A stretch of DNA of 64,000 nucleotides from Posidonia oceanica. Lineage: Eukaryota; Streptophyta; Magnoliopsida; Alismatales; Posidoniaceae. The notes beneath the pieces are model-generated. The model did not search any database. It was not told where the DNA came from and saw nothing but the letters and a program-made list of their open reading frames with translations. Below, piece after piece: positions 45,678 through 56,609 of the stretch. The stretch spans positions 37,006,001 to 37,070,000 of the forward strand of contig JAZBRS010000049.1 of the NCBI GenBank assembly GCA_037176725.1, given 5' to 3'. Position 1 is the stretch's first letter. Every line of letters starts with the position of its first letter. Position numbers and translations under genes: made by a program.

Positions 45678-47556
45678 ATGGCCCAATTTGTTGGTGACTC
45701 TCAGGTCCCTGTTGCCCTGGAGGTGGCCCCTCTTTTGGCCCCTTCGGCTCCCGCATACACTCCCCCTATGCCAGCATCTCCTTCTCTGGTATAGCTGCCG
45801 CCTTCTTATTCTGTGGGGCAGTGGCAGACTCCGCCGGACTTGGTTGCCGAGACTGTCTTGGTAGCCGCCGCCCGTGCTCCGGAGACACCATTGACTCCTC
45901 CTCCTCAGGGTGATGTCACTTTTGACGCTCACCTTGCTACGGCGAATTATGCCCTAGGACCTCCGCCTCTTGGACAATCTATGTCCCAGTCGCTTGATTC
46001 TGGTCCTCCGCCGGTCCTGCAACTCAACATACCTACTGATGGGTCCCCTGAGATGCAGTACCAGCAGCTGATGGAGACTGCCTAGAGACTGCAGGGCATG
46101 GCTCTATCTCTCCATCCCGCATTCGTTCCTGCTGCTCCCGAGGCTCCGCTGCGACCTGCTCTCGCGTAGCAGGCATTCCCTTCTGCTCCCCCGCCCAGAC
46201 CACCGCCTCAGCTACTCACTGCTCAGGTGATGGGGGCCCAGCTTCCGCCTCCTGCATTTGCACAACACCAAGCACAGCATCCTTTTCTGGCACCTGGTGG
46301 TCAGTCTGTAGGACTGATCGGAGGGCAGCATCCCTCTAGCCCGCAGCCCGGCACCGTGCCGCTGCAGCAGCTGACGCTCCAGCACACTACATCACCTACT
46401 ACTCAGCATGCTAGTTATACATACCCCCTGCATCAGCAATACCCTACCCTAGCATGCATGCCTACACACACTGCACATCCGCACAGATACGCCACCCATC
46501 CCGTCGCTCCACCAGACGAGGTGATTGTTGACCCAGAGGAGCACCTCGGTGCATCTTATGCGGCGTATGTGGCCCCTGCCCCTGCTGTACCACCTCAGTT
46601 GGCAGTAGCTCCAGACTCCAGCGACAATAGGCTCGCTGTTCTAGAGAAAGCACTTCGACAAGTGCAGGGCACAGACCACCAGTCTTGCCAGTTCCGGGAC
46701 CTCTGTTATTTCGCAGAGGCGGTACTCCCCCCGAAGTTCCGCATCCCAATATTTGAAAAATACAATGGTAGAGGCTACCCAATTGCACACCTGAAGGCGT
46801 ACTGCAGAGATCTCGCTCAGCTCCAAGCTGACGAGAGGTTACTAATCCGCTTGTTCCAGAAAAGTCTGAGTGGCCCTGTGCTCAAGTGGTTCACCTCACT
46901 TGATATGGCCAGCATTAAGACGTGGAATGACCTCAGCTAGGCATTCCTGCGACAATACTCCTTCAACTTGGACCGAGTCCCTAAGCACGTGGACCTCGTC
47001 GCATTAAAGCAGAACCCCGACGAGCCGTTCGGGGAGTATGTCGGCCACTGGCGCGCACTCGCTTCGTAGGTTCGAGATGGACCCTCTGACGAGGAGTCCC
47101 TCGAGATTGTGATCGGGGGTGCACAGCCTACTGTCGGGGCTCTGCTCAGCATTCAACCTGTCACAACCTTCTCTACACTGATCCGGGATGGCATCCGCGT
47201 GGAGAGTTCGCTACGAAGTGGCAACTTCTCGGCGCTCTTTGCGTTTGCCAAGCAGGCCACCGCCAGTAGCAACAGCAACAACACCAGCAGGAACACCAGC
47301 AGCAACAGTAGTGGTACTAGCAGTCGGCCCAAGAAGAAGGACTCGCTGAAGCCTGCTGTTGCCTACATCGACCTTGCACCTGTTCAGCTGGCGGTTCGAC
47401 CTCCCCTGCATCAAGTAGTCTATGCACCAGCACCTAGAGCACCCTCCACACCACAAATCACCACCACTACCCAACCGGTGTATCCTGCTGCACTGGTCTG
47501 GCAAGCGCAACCCTAGGGGCCAAGGCGGCCACGGCGTCAATTCACCCCACTAGTGG
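45678..47556 (+). pseudogene. gag: gag pseudogene, element 2, lacking its 3' end
   Basis: A single reading frame from ATG at 45678 (MAQFVGD) holds a Pro/Gln-rich N-terminal half and a Retrotrans_gag core: FEKYNGRGYPIAHLKAYC, LIRLFQKSLSGPVLKWFTSL, EPFGEYVG. It is closed by TAG stops near 45792, 46083, 46167, 46938, 47067 and 47514, several of which are Gln (CAG) in a sister copy. No frameshift is needed to read it. Homology to the other gag copies ends at GTGGAACC (47556), before the knuckle, and a hairpin module starts 23 bases later. No protease or reverse transcriptase follows; antisense genes occupy the place of pol. Confidence 0.9.
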
Positions 47557-47578
47557 AACCTTTAGAGCAGCTACCGGC

Positions 47579-47634
47579 ATTGGACGCAGACATTCAAGCG
47601 GATAACGTTGGCCGCAGCAGATGAGGCGTATAAC
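47579..47634. repeat. Hairpin module at the gag breakpoint
   Basis: Two 28-bp units: ATTGGACGC-N10-GCGGATAAC and GTTGGCCGC-N10-GCGTATAAC. The module layout is as in family B LTRs, with different stems. It marks where gag homology stops. Confidence 0.75.
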
Positions 47635-48114
47635 GTTTTATCAGTGACTTAAGTTACTGAACTTGGCTGGATTGCCCCTTGATCCGTGATTGAGTTGCAT
47701 GCGGCCGTTTTGCCCATTCCAAAGGTTTAGCTAAGTTGAAATACACGTGTGAGCGTTGGTTTCATATTTTTTGGACATCTGGGCCAGTCGGAATCTCTGG
47801 TTGCTCGTTTCATCAAGTAAATGGCTCGTTAAGGCGTCGGCGACTTCAAAATTCAATTCTTATGCTTCCAAGTGAAATCTTTCCTTGTAACTATGTCATT
47901 TACATACTATTTCACTTGAATATGCTGGTTTCAAGTTAATTTGAATTAAGGGCCATTATTTTACCATATTGGTCACTTAAACTCACTTTAGCTTTGAGAA
48001 AGGTAATTTAAAAGAAGTATTTGACAAGTTTACTGAGTGTGCAGAAATCTATATCTTTTCAAAATATACAATTGTTCTACAAAGTCACCGGAGCATACCC
48101 TTGAAGTACAAAAG
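47635..48114 (-). other. Downstream flank of the antisense PMD gene
   Basis: AT-rich, no gene on either strand. It follows the stop codon of the antisense gene and probably holds its 3' untranslated region. I could not pick a poly(A) site with confidence. Confidence 0.5.
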
Positions 48115-51100
48115 CTAGGGAGCACTCTCTCCCTCACCCTCAGGAGCCGAAGCAGGAGCTGGAGCAGGAACCGGAGAAGGGGCAGTAGGGGGACGAGGTG
48201 ACTGTCGAACCGAAACGCCTAATGGGGCCCTGGAAACAGACCGAGAATGGTGGCTGCCCGACCGGCTGCTCGGTACAGAAGGAACACACTCCTCGAGCCT
48301 GGCACCAGCTAAAAAAGCAAACCTTCGGTAGTGCCCAAGCTCAAGCTCGAGCTGGGAGATAACGCTCGCCGTGCCCTGAGAAGAGAAGCAGCCCAAAATA
48401 TCAGATATAAGCAAGGACATGGAAGACATAAAGAAGCGTTGAATTAAATCATACCACCTAAGATCGGAAAATCTCAGTGTCCCTATCAGCCACCTGCTGC
48501 TCCAGCTCCCGGATCCTAGCACTGCTAGCAACGATTGTCCCCTCTAGCTCCTCTAACCTCCCGACGGAGCTGGCGGCTATGAAGTCACCAGCCCGCTCCC
48601 TCAGCTCGCCCTCTTGATAAGTGACCTACAAGCAACGGCGTCAGGACCAAGGGAATTTCAAAAGCAGAAGCAAAATGAAAGCATATTTACCTTCTCCTAG
48701 AGATGGGAGATCTCCTCTGAGCGGTCCGGAGGAGGAGCGCTGCTAGTCGAAGGCTGAAAAAGAAGATTCAAGTCAGTGGCAATTCATAACCAGACTATAA
48801 AAGCTACTTGTGAAAATACCTGAGAGGTAGAGGCCCGTAGACGGTCAATCTCCCTAGTCAGAACGGAGAGCTGCTAAGTCAAGTGGCGCTCCTGTTGAGC
48901 CCGCTCATCGGCCGCCTTGAGCTGCAAAAGAAAGAAAGCAAGTTAGCCAAATTAAATTAACAGTCTACAAAATGAAATTCAGAAGCTCACCGCTATCTCC
49001 AGCTGGGCTCGAGAAGACTGAACCTCCTCCAATAGTGCCGCACGGGAAACCACCGCCTCCCCAGGATCTGTGTCCCCCAAAGGAAGGTTCCCGCGCCCAA
49101 GGAACTGGGACCGGTGGAAGATCATCAGAGAGGAAAACTCCCGGTCTACCCACTCCACCTCGTCCTCCTCTGTAGCATCCGTCGGAGCGGGGCAACCACG
49201 ACGGGCCCAGTCTAGGAGCTGTGGGCTGTAGACATCCACCCAATGGCGAGCACGGCTGCCCCTGCTGTGTGTCTCTCGCCAAACTCGGTGAGGAGGAAGT
49301 GAAGGCTAAACCTGCTGGCACCCTAACTGTCGTAGTGCCCTGCCAATCTGCTGGAAGTGGTAGTGGTTCCAGTAGTGGATCCATACGTCCCGGTCGAAAA
49401 TACCCCGATCACGGGCAATCTCGGGGACGTCCGCATGCTCCTCCTCAGCATAGGGATGCCAAACCACCTGAAAAGAGCAATACATGTCAGCAAGCAGCAT
49501 AAACAAATAAACAGAAGCTGAAATTAAAAGAAGCAAGTTACCTGAGTCGGGACAAGAAGCTCGAAAAGCAGACGACTGACATAGCGGTTGCCATCTGCTG
49601 GCTCGAGGGCCTACTCAGCAGCAGCCCAAAACAGTCCCCAAGGAAAGGGGACACCGGTAGGAGGAATCGGAGGAGGGGCAGGGTGCAGAAAGGCGAAGTG
49701 GTCCCACGCCCACATCTGCACGCAAAACAAGGAAGCTGTTAGCAAGAATATAATATCCAATGCAAGCTTAAATATGCAGATTTACTTAAAGGAATGGCAG
49801 GTTCCCGCCTAGCTGGCGAGAACTACCATCGGTGAAGTGGAATAGGGTGGAGTACAGGTGCGCCAAGCTCACCGCACCCTAGGCGTACTCTCCCACATGC
49901 TCCAAGTCTGCTAGAAGAGGAAGGAACCACGCCAAGAACTTCGAGGAGGAGTGCGAGAAGAGCACCTCCTCGAACAGCACCAGGAGGAAGGCCCGCAGCT
50001 ACTGCTTAGCCTCCACACCCGGTCCTTCAACTGTCTCCGCCAGCTCACTCACCCGGCGAACCGTGGAAGTGATCAGCACGAGCTGCTCCCCGCTCATGGC
50101 TAACTAGCGTCCAACAAGCTCCTGCGCCAAAACCAAGTAGCTTGGGTGCACCCTCCCTGTCACCGATCTGCCCGTGACCCGGAGACCAGTCAGCCACGCC
50201 ATGTCCTCAAGGGAGAGGACAAACTCACCCGCCTACGTAACGATCGAGCTCGTCCGAAAGCTCCACCGCTCTACAATCGCCTCCAGAAACATCGGACGGA
50301 GGGGAAAGTCCGGGATGAACAAGAAATGCCCAAATCCCATCCGATCCAGACGCTCCTACTGGAAAGAAGCCAACAAAGCGTAGGACTGGCGGACCTGACC
50401 CCAGTAGTAGCGAGTCACAGCCGGTGCTCGACTCTACAAGCAAGCAGGAGAACTATCAATCAGGATGAAATAATTGAACAAAATAAGGAGAAAAGAATGA
50501 AAAATGTATACCTGCCCCCTAGAAGCCAGTGTGGTAGTGGCGTACTCTGATCGGGACGCGTCCCTATGCGGTCCCGACGCCTGGACCTCGTCTCTGGGGA
50601 TCTGCTCCCGCCAGTAGTCCGAGGGATCCCTCGCGATGCCCTCTGCCTCCCGTCGGACGAAGTCAACCATGTTCTGCCACTAGCCGTCGTCCTCGCCAAA
50701 CTGCACAAGGAAGGGGACAACTGGCCTCGCCTCGGGCACCTCCGAAGGCCCCGCCTCGTTTAGGCTAACCTTAGGCCTCGCCTCTGAGACTGTCTCCTCT
50801 GAATCCTCCAAATTGAAGGAAGTGCTGGAATCGGAGACCGCCTCCACCGTCGTCTCTCCGGCCTCCCCAGAACTAGAGCCCTCCCCCACAGTGGCCTCAC
50901 TGGCCGTCGCCTCCGCCTCCACGGCGTCGTCGCCAGCCACCACCTCGGCCTCCGCGGAACCACCCACGGTAGCCCCCATCTCCGCTCCTGCAGCCTCGGC
51001 ATCACCATCAGACGTCGCCCCAGGCATCACCACGGCACCACCAGCCTCCACCACGCCTGCCACGCTCTCCTCAGCCTCCACGGCCACCTCAGCAGCCGGC

Positions 51101-51327
51101 CCAGCCACCACAGCCGCCGAGCTCCGCCCAGCAGCCGCCAGACCCGCTGCCACAGCCTCACCGCCGCCTGCCACGACCTCACCGACACCTCCCGCCGCCC
51201 TGGCCGCCGTGTCCCACACTGCAGCAGAACCAACCGCCGCCTCCACCACCGTTTCGCCGAAAGGGGAGGGGCCGGTCCGAGCTCGTTTGGCCACCCTAGT
51301 GTAAAACTGTGATATGTACCTCTCCAT
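48115..51327 (-). pseudogene. Antisense plant-mobile-domain (PMD) gene with eight exons
   Basis: PMD proteins occur both in plant genes (MAIN/MAIL family) and in transposons; their biochemical role is not settled. Start ATG at 51327 (MERYISQFYTRVAK), stop at 48115. Proposed exons on the minus strand: 51327-50512, 50433-49786, 49715-49542, 49467-48991, 48921-48820, 48753-48691, 48625-48458, 48375-48115. Every exon is a multiple of three and every intron (65-82 bp) is GT-AG, phase 0. Exon 1 is Ala/Val/Glu-rich. Exon 2 has the PMD core: FLEAIVERW, then EFVLSLEDMAWLTGL, with GGNLPFL at its end joined to MWAWDHF of exon 3. Exons 4-8 look coiled-coil (IRELEQQVADRD, QLELELGHYRRF) with a Pro/Ser-rich tail. 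In-frame stops, almost all TAG, lie at about 50680, 50357, 50104, 49999, 49879, 49611, 49306, 48874, 48697 and 48458, plus a TAA at 49786. About 903 codons, now dead. Extra antisense genes are documented in Tat elements. Confidence 0.85.
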
Positions 51328-51425
51328 GTTCGCCAGAATGGGGAAGAAGGTCGCCGGAGAGGTTGCTGTCGCTGGAGAAGAAGAAGGGAAGAAGACTAGA
51401 TGGCCACCCGCAGCGTAGGACGAGG

Positions 51426-51433
51426 GTTTTATA
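51426..51433 (-). promoter_or_regulatory. TATA box of the antisense PMD gene
   Basis: TATAAAAC on the minus strand, 99 bases before the ATG at 51327, a normal plant spacing. It suggests the antisense gene was transcribed from its own promoter. Hairpin modules lie 56-160 bases further upstream. Confidence 0.65.
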
Positions 51434-51488
51434 CCTTTTAACATTGTACGTGTGAATCCCAATGTCCAACGCCTCGGGAAGAAAGGAT

Positions 51489-51589
51489 GTTATACGCGCC
51501 TTATTATGCGTTCAACATTTTGCGAGTTAAAACGTTAGCCGCTGGCTTTCCAGTGTATAACGTTGGATGCTCCATTTTGAGCGTACAAC
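51489..51589. repeat. Hairpin modules upstream of the antisense promoter
   Basis: One 28-bp unit at 51489-51516 (GTTATACGC-N10-GCGTTCAAC) and a doublet at 51534-51589 (GTTAGCCGC-N10-GTGTATAAC, GTTGGATGC-N10-GCGTACAAC). They separate the two PMD genes. Confidence 0.75.
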
Positions 51590-51768
51590 GCTTTAAGTTC
51601 AGGGAAGTGTTCTGAATTCCAATATTCTCATTCAACTCATACAAATTCATTCAACAAATTAGGATGCACGCCCTCGTACCAAGCGTCATAAGTTACAAGA
51701 GAAATGGCTTCACGGTCCGCATTCAAATTCTCCCATGCAGAAAGGACTCGATTTCGCCCCTTCCCGTC

Positions 51769-52969
51769 TTAAGTACCAGCCTGATAGAAGACCTGGATGA
51801 TGTCCCCAGGAGTGTCCCTCAAGCATGGGAGAATCATATCAGAGAAGCGCGGCAAGGGAGGTATAGCCTGAAGAGTACCCAGCATTGAGAAGCAGCATTG
51901 AGGGTTGTACCTTACAAACTCGATCGCCCCAATCAGCGTTAGGAAATACTCCGAGTCAGACACTGTCCTGAAAGACAAGGGGAGACTGAAGGAATCCATC
52001 TGGGATTTGACCTCACAGGCGCATAAGCGGCGAATGAGCTCCTCCAAGGGAAGGCTAGCATCAAAAGCAGGTAGAAGAAAGTGCTCTTCCAGCCAGCGCA
52101 GAACTAGGAACGGTGAGCCAAAGAATGGCCCCCCGAGGCAGGCACTGGATAAGCCACGAATGGTAAAAGCCAAAACAGACTGACTCAAACACTTCTCCGG
52201 GTTGCGCATGCAGATGCACATGAGCTCGGCATGGTAGGCACTAATAGTCAGAGCTTCATTTGGGAAGAGCACAGTCCCTTGATCAGAATGAAGACGCATT
52301 CCAAGCAAGAAGCCTCAGAGTGGATGCTGTCGCGTTGTTTCTAGAAAAATTTCCACAAAGAGGAGAGTTTGATACAGCCATCCAGCACCAGGTCCTCCGG
52401 CAAAACAACAGAGCCGAAAATGCACTTTAAGAGAGCAAAGGAACCTACCACCCTGATTGGCAAAAGGTAGGCATCCCTGCAGTAAATGGATGGGTCGGCA
52501 TGTCGAGTACCTAGGAGGGCGCTCACCTCCTCCAAAAGAATGGTCAATTCCCCAGAAGAAGAAAAGAACGTATGAGTCAAGGAATTTCACAGCCCACAGA
52601 CGTTGAAGAGCGCCTTCCAATCAACAGGTTGCCGTAGCTGGCGAAGGGCCTGATAAAGACCAGCCTCCTCCAAGCGTTCCCGGTACTTCTTCAAAGCCCA
52701 AGAGCGGAATTGTTGAACCCAGTCCAACTGATAGGCTTTCGAGTCCCGGTCGTTGTTGGCAGAAGATAGGGGCTATAAAGTAAAGAAAAATCAGCAGAAG
52801 TACCAGAATGGGAGTATGAGGAAAAGATGAAAATAGGGAGTACCTTCTCATGCACCAACAGGTTCGCCAAATGGTTGGGAATGGCCTCCAGCCGGAGTTG
52901 CACCATGTCAGAAGGAGAAGAGAAGACGGCCACCCAGAAAGCATGACGTGGGATATCACTCAAATCCAT
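51769..52969 (-). pseudogene. Second antisense PMD-like gene, decayed
   Basis: Probable start at 52969 (MDLSDIPRHAFW); exon 1 52969-52844 is 42 codons, then a GT-AG intron 52843-52773 (71 bp, phase 0). Exon 2 reads WVQQFRSWALKKYRERLEEA, then a TGA, then FFSSSGELTILLEEVSALLG, which fits the PMD signature (Gly-Glu-hydrophobic-Thr/Ser, then Leu-Glu-Asp/Glu-Val, Leu-Leu-Gly). A TAG near 52341 and a frame change near 52310 precede the last part (LHSDQGTVLFPNEALTIS to the stop at 51769). The frame change may be a deletion or an unrecognised intron. It is distinct in sequence from the gene at 48115-51327 and has the same orientation, so this is a two-gene antisense cluster. Confidence 0.7.
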
Positions 52970-53165
52970 GAAGAGAAGCACAAGCCCTAGCAAGCAAAAA
53001 TCAATAAGGGAAGGAAGATAAATATTTGAACTACAAGATTCAAGCCAAGAGGAAGTCTAATATAAGCCGTGGAGCCTTCATCGGAATGGAAACCCAAAGA
53101 AAATTGGGAATTTACTGCCAAAACGGTGGTGCCCGAACAGGAAAGACAGCAGCCTGTCTCGCGAC

Positions 53166-53221
53166 GTTATATGCGGCCATAATGCCGTCCAACGTTAGCC
53201 ACGGTTCTTCAAGCGTCCAAC
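53166..53221. repeat. Hairpin module upstream of the second PMD gene
   Basis: A 56-bp doublet: GTTATATGC-N10-CCGTCCAAC and GTTAGCCAC-N10-GCGTCCAAC. It lies about 200 bases upstream of the presumed start of the second antisense gene. TATATTA on the minus strand near 53060 is a weak TATA candidate. Confidence 0.7.
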
Positions 53222-53338
53222 GTTTAACACTAACAATCAAGCGTCCAACGAGTCAAAGCAGAATTGAGAGTAGAACAGCAAGAACCTGGAGCACAACCGG
53301 GTCAACAAAGCAAGCAAAGTCAAAAAAAAAGTATCCTT
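53222..53338. other. Single unit of array B left of the 44-bp array
   Basis: CCTGGAGCACAACCGGG, TCAACAAAGCAAGCAAAG at 53285-53322 is one unit of the array found at 54495-55395. It shows that the 44-bp array expanded inside an older array. Confidence 0.65.
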
Positions 53339-54490
53339 TTCGACTCCCTTGGGTCTTCCCCTAGGCATGTCATGTTTTATTTTCGACTCCCTTGGGTCTT
53401 CCCATAGGCATGTCATGTTTTTATTTTCGACTCCCTTGGGTCTTCCCCTAGGCACGTCATGTTTTTATTTTCGACTCCCTTTGGTCTTCCCCTAGGCACG
53501 TCATGTTTTTACTTTCGACTCCCTTGGGTCTTCCCTTAGGCACGTCATGTTTTTATTTTCGACTCCCTTGGGTCTTCCCCTAGGCATGTCATGTTTTATT
53601 TTCGACTCCCTTGGGTCTTCCCCTAGGCACGTCATGTTTTTATTTTCGACTCCCTTGGGTCTTGCCCTAGGCACGTCATGTTTTTATTTTCGACTCCCTT
53701 GGGTCTTTCCTAGGCACGTCATGTTTTTACTTTCGACTCCCTTGGGTCTTTCCCTAGGCACGTCATGTTTTTATTTTCGACTCCCTTGGGCCTTCCCCTA
53801 GGCACGTCATGTTTTTATTTTCGACTCCCTTGGGTCTTCCCCTAGGCACGTCATGTTTTTACTTTTGACTCCCTTGGGTCTTCCCCTAGGCATGTCATGT
53901 TTTTATTTTCGACTCCCTTGGGTCTTCCCCTAGGCACGTCATGTTTTTATTTTCGACTCCCTTGGGTCTTCCCCTAGGCACGTCATGTTTTTACTTTCGA
54001 CTCCCTTGGGTCTTCCCCTAGGCACGTCATGTTTTTACTTTCGACTCGCTTGGGTCTTCCCCTAGGCATGTCATGTTTTTATTTTCGACTCCCTTGGGTC
54101 TTCCCTTAGGCATGTCATGTTTTCATTTTCGACTCCCTTGGGTCTTCCCCTAGGCATGTCATGTTTTTATTTTCGACTCCCTTGGGTCTTCCCCTACGCA
54201 CGTCATGTTTTTACTTTCGACTCTCTTGGGTCTTCCCCTAGGCACGTCATGTTTTTACTTTCGACTCCCTTGGGTCTTCCCCTAGGCATGTCATGTTTTT
54301 ATTTTCGACTCCCTTGGGTCTTCCCCTAGGCACGTCATGTTTTTACTTTCGACTCCCTTGGGTCTTCCCCTAGGCACGTCATGTTTTTACTTTCGACTCC
54401 CTTGGGTCTTCCCCTAGGCACGTCATGTTTTTACTTTCGACTCCCTTGGGTCTTCCCCTAGGCATGTCATGTTTTTTATTTCTGCCTCCC
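53339..54490 (+). repeat. Satellite array, 44-bp monomer, about 26 copies
   Basis: The unit is CGACTCCCTTGGGTCTTCCC, CTAGGCACGTCATGTTTTTA, TTTT. The step is 44 (for example 53384 to 53428), with occasional single-T deletions. Copies are nearly identical, differing mainly at CAC/CAT and TATTT/TACTT, so the expansion is recent relative to its surroundings. Confidence 0.95.
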
Positions 54491-54494
54491 TTGG

Positions 54495-55395
54495 GTAATC
54501 CCCTCGGCAAATCAATCTCAAAGAACCCCAGAGCACAACCGGGATAACAAAGCAAATCAATCAAAGCAAAGATCCTCGGAGCATAACCGGGACATCAAAG
54601 TAAAGATCCCTGGAGCATAACCGGGATAACAAAGCAAGCCCCAATCTCAAAGAACCCCAGAGCACAACCGAGATAACAAAGCAAATCAATCAAAGAAAGA
54701 TCCTTGGAGCACACCGGGATAACAAAGCAAACCAATGAAGGAAAGATCCTCGGAGCACAACCGGGACACCAAAGCAAAGATCCTCGGAGCATAATCGGGA
54801 CACCAAAGCAAAGATCCCCGTAGCACAATCGGGATAACAAAGCAAACCAATGAAAGAAAGATCCCTGGAGCATAACCGGGACAAGCAAAGAACCTCGGAG
54901 CACAACTGGGATAACAAAGCAAACCAATCAAGGAAAGATCCCCAGAGCATAACCGAGACACCAAAGCAAAGATCCCCAGAGCACAACCAGGATAACAAAG
55001 CAAACCAATCAAGGAAAGATCCCCGGAGCATAATCGGGACACCAAAGCAAAGATCCCCGGAGCATAACCGAGACACCAAAGCATAGATCCCCGGAGCATA
55101 ATCGGGACATCAAAGCAAAGATCCCCGGAGCATAACCGGGATAACAAAGCAAGCCCCAATCTCAAAGAACCCCGGAGCATAACCGGGACATCAAAGCAAA
55201 CCTTGGAGCACAACCGGACAAACAAAGCAAGTCAATCAAAAGTAGGTACCCCGGAGCACAACCGGACAACAAAGCAAACCCTGGAGCATGACCAGACAAA
55301 CAAAGCAACCCCGGAGCACGACCGGACAAACAAAGCAAAACCAATCAGCAGAAAGATCCCCGGAGCACAACCGGGTCAACAAATCAAAGCCAATG
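54495..55395 (+). repeat. Satellite array B, 34- and 47-bp units
   Basis: A short unit (GATCCCCGGAGCATAACCGG, GACACCAAAGCAAA; 34 bp) and a long unit with an added CCAATCAAGGAAA (47 bp) are mixed. Each has an inverted repeat CCCGG-N7-CCGGG. Later copies near 55200-55330 lose part of the unit. Minus-strand open frames here are repeat artefacts. Confidence 0.9.
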
Positions 55396-55971
55396 GTATT
55401 AGTGAAACCCCTGTTCACTAACTCCCGGGTTAGAGCATGATGGTCCCCATCGAGAATGTAGGCGGCATTCAATGAAAGGACACTTGATCCAGACGAATAA
55501 CGCCAACGGTATCGATGGACTCGTCGTTCATTGATTCCGGGTCACGGGATGATGGTCTCCGTCGAGAATGTAGGCAGCATTCAATGAAAGGACACCTAAT
55601 TGTGATGAATAGAGCCAACGTGGTCGGCAGAGAAGAGATCATTTCCCCTTTTGCCTGGTAGCATCACGGACCTCTCGCTCACCAACCCGCGTATCATGAG
55701 ACGACGGTCCCTTGGGAGAGTGTAGGCTACACTCGAGGAAAGGGGCACCTGATCATGACAAATTGCATGTCAGTCTGCCTTGGGTGGTGAGAAAAATTCC
55801 TGAGCCAACCCGGTATACAAATTAAAGCTAGCGATGGTGGAGGAACCTCATTACCTAGGGTCATGCATTGCATATCATGACCCCTTTTGCATTCTCGTCA
55901 GCACGCATCCATGCATAGCGCATTGTACTGCATTCGCATTGAGTGGTTGTCGGACTCATTAGCTATCCATC
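55396..55971 (+). repeat. Three degenerate units of about 120-130 bp
   Basis: GATGGTCCCCATCGAGAATG, TAGGCGGCATTCAATGAAAGGACAC recurs near 55440, 55550 and 55690 with increasing divergence. The remainder to 55970 shows no gene. Confidence 0.65.
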
Positions 55972-56170
55972 CTGTTAGTTTGGCCCCTGCGGGCAATACC
56001 TGTAGCATGTCTTTTAGTTTGACCCCCATGGCCAATCCCCGTGGCATGTCTTTTAGTTTGACCCCTGCGGGCCATCCCCGCGGCAATGTCCTTTAGTTTG
56101 CCCCCCATGGGCCATCCCCGTGGCATGTCATTAGTTTGTTCCCCTTGGGCAATCCCATTGGCCGTGTTTC
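55972..56170 (+). repeat. 39-bp tandem repeat, about five copies
   Basis: TTAGTTTGACCCCCATGGCC, AATCCCCGTGGCATGTCTT and variants. It shares a framework with the 44-bp unit (CCC..TGGG..TCCCC..GGCA.GTC), so the 44-bp satellite may have grown from this type of unit. Confidence 0.75.
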
Positions 56171-56312
56171 TTTAGCCGACCCTCTTTGTGTCCCGTCCAA
56201 GTCTGGTGGCAGCAGGCATCGGATTTCATTTAGGACCCCTAGGTAGCGCCACACGGGGGTATCATCTCACCTTGTAGATAACTTCGTGCCGAAGCCATCT
56301 TCAAGGAGGGGC

Positions 56313-56326
56313 AATCTGTAGATACC
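56313..56326 (+). other. Polypurine tract before the LTR at 56327
   Basis: AAGGAGGGGCAATC, directly before TGTAGATACC. It marks the LTR as a 3' LTR for the sequence on its left. Confidence 0.8.
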
Positions 56327-56525
56327 CTGTTTTGGCGCTCCCTTCATGTTAGGATAGTCTCTTGCATTAGGTCGCTCTTAGAAGCCCTCTACCTATTTCT
56401 GAATCTCACTTGAGCCAAATGTTCCTCTCAAGTCCAAAATGCTATACCTTTCTAAGCTCCAAATGTTGGCAACTTGAGTGTTCTTCACGTCCTGACCAAA
56501 TTTGGAAGTTAAACTGATTAAGAGT

Positions 56526-56609
56526 GTTGTCCGTTGGCTTCTCAGCGTACAACGTTGGCCGCTGCGTTTCCAGCGGCTAACATTGGCCGCTGGCTTTCAA
56601 GTGTCCAAC
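56526..56609. repeat. Triplet hairpin module in LTR C
   Basis: Three 28-bp units (84 bp): GTTGTCCGT-N10-GCGTACAAC, GTTGGCCGC-N10-GCGGCTAAC, ATTGGCCGC-N10-GTGTCCAAC. It begins 199 bases from the LTR start, close to the 221-base offset of the triplets in two family B LTRs. Confidence 0.8.

Noticed and set aside
54686..55225. Minus-strand 179-codon Cys-rich frame
   Set aside because: It is the complement of the 34/47-bp array and has repeat periodicity only.
53339..55395. CRISPR-like regular repeats
   Set aside because: There are no unique spacers; the units are contiguous tandem copies, and the context is a plant retrotransposon 3' region.
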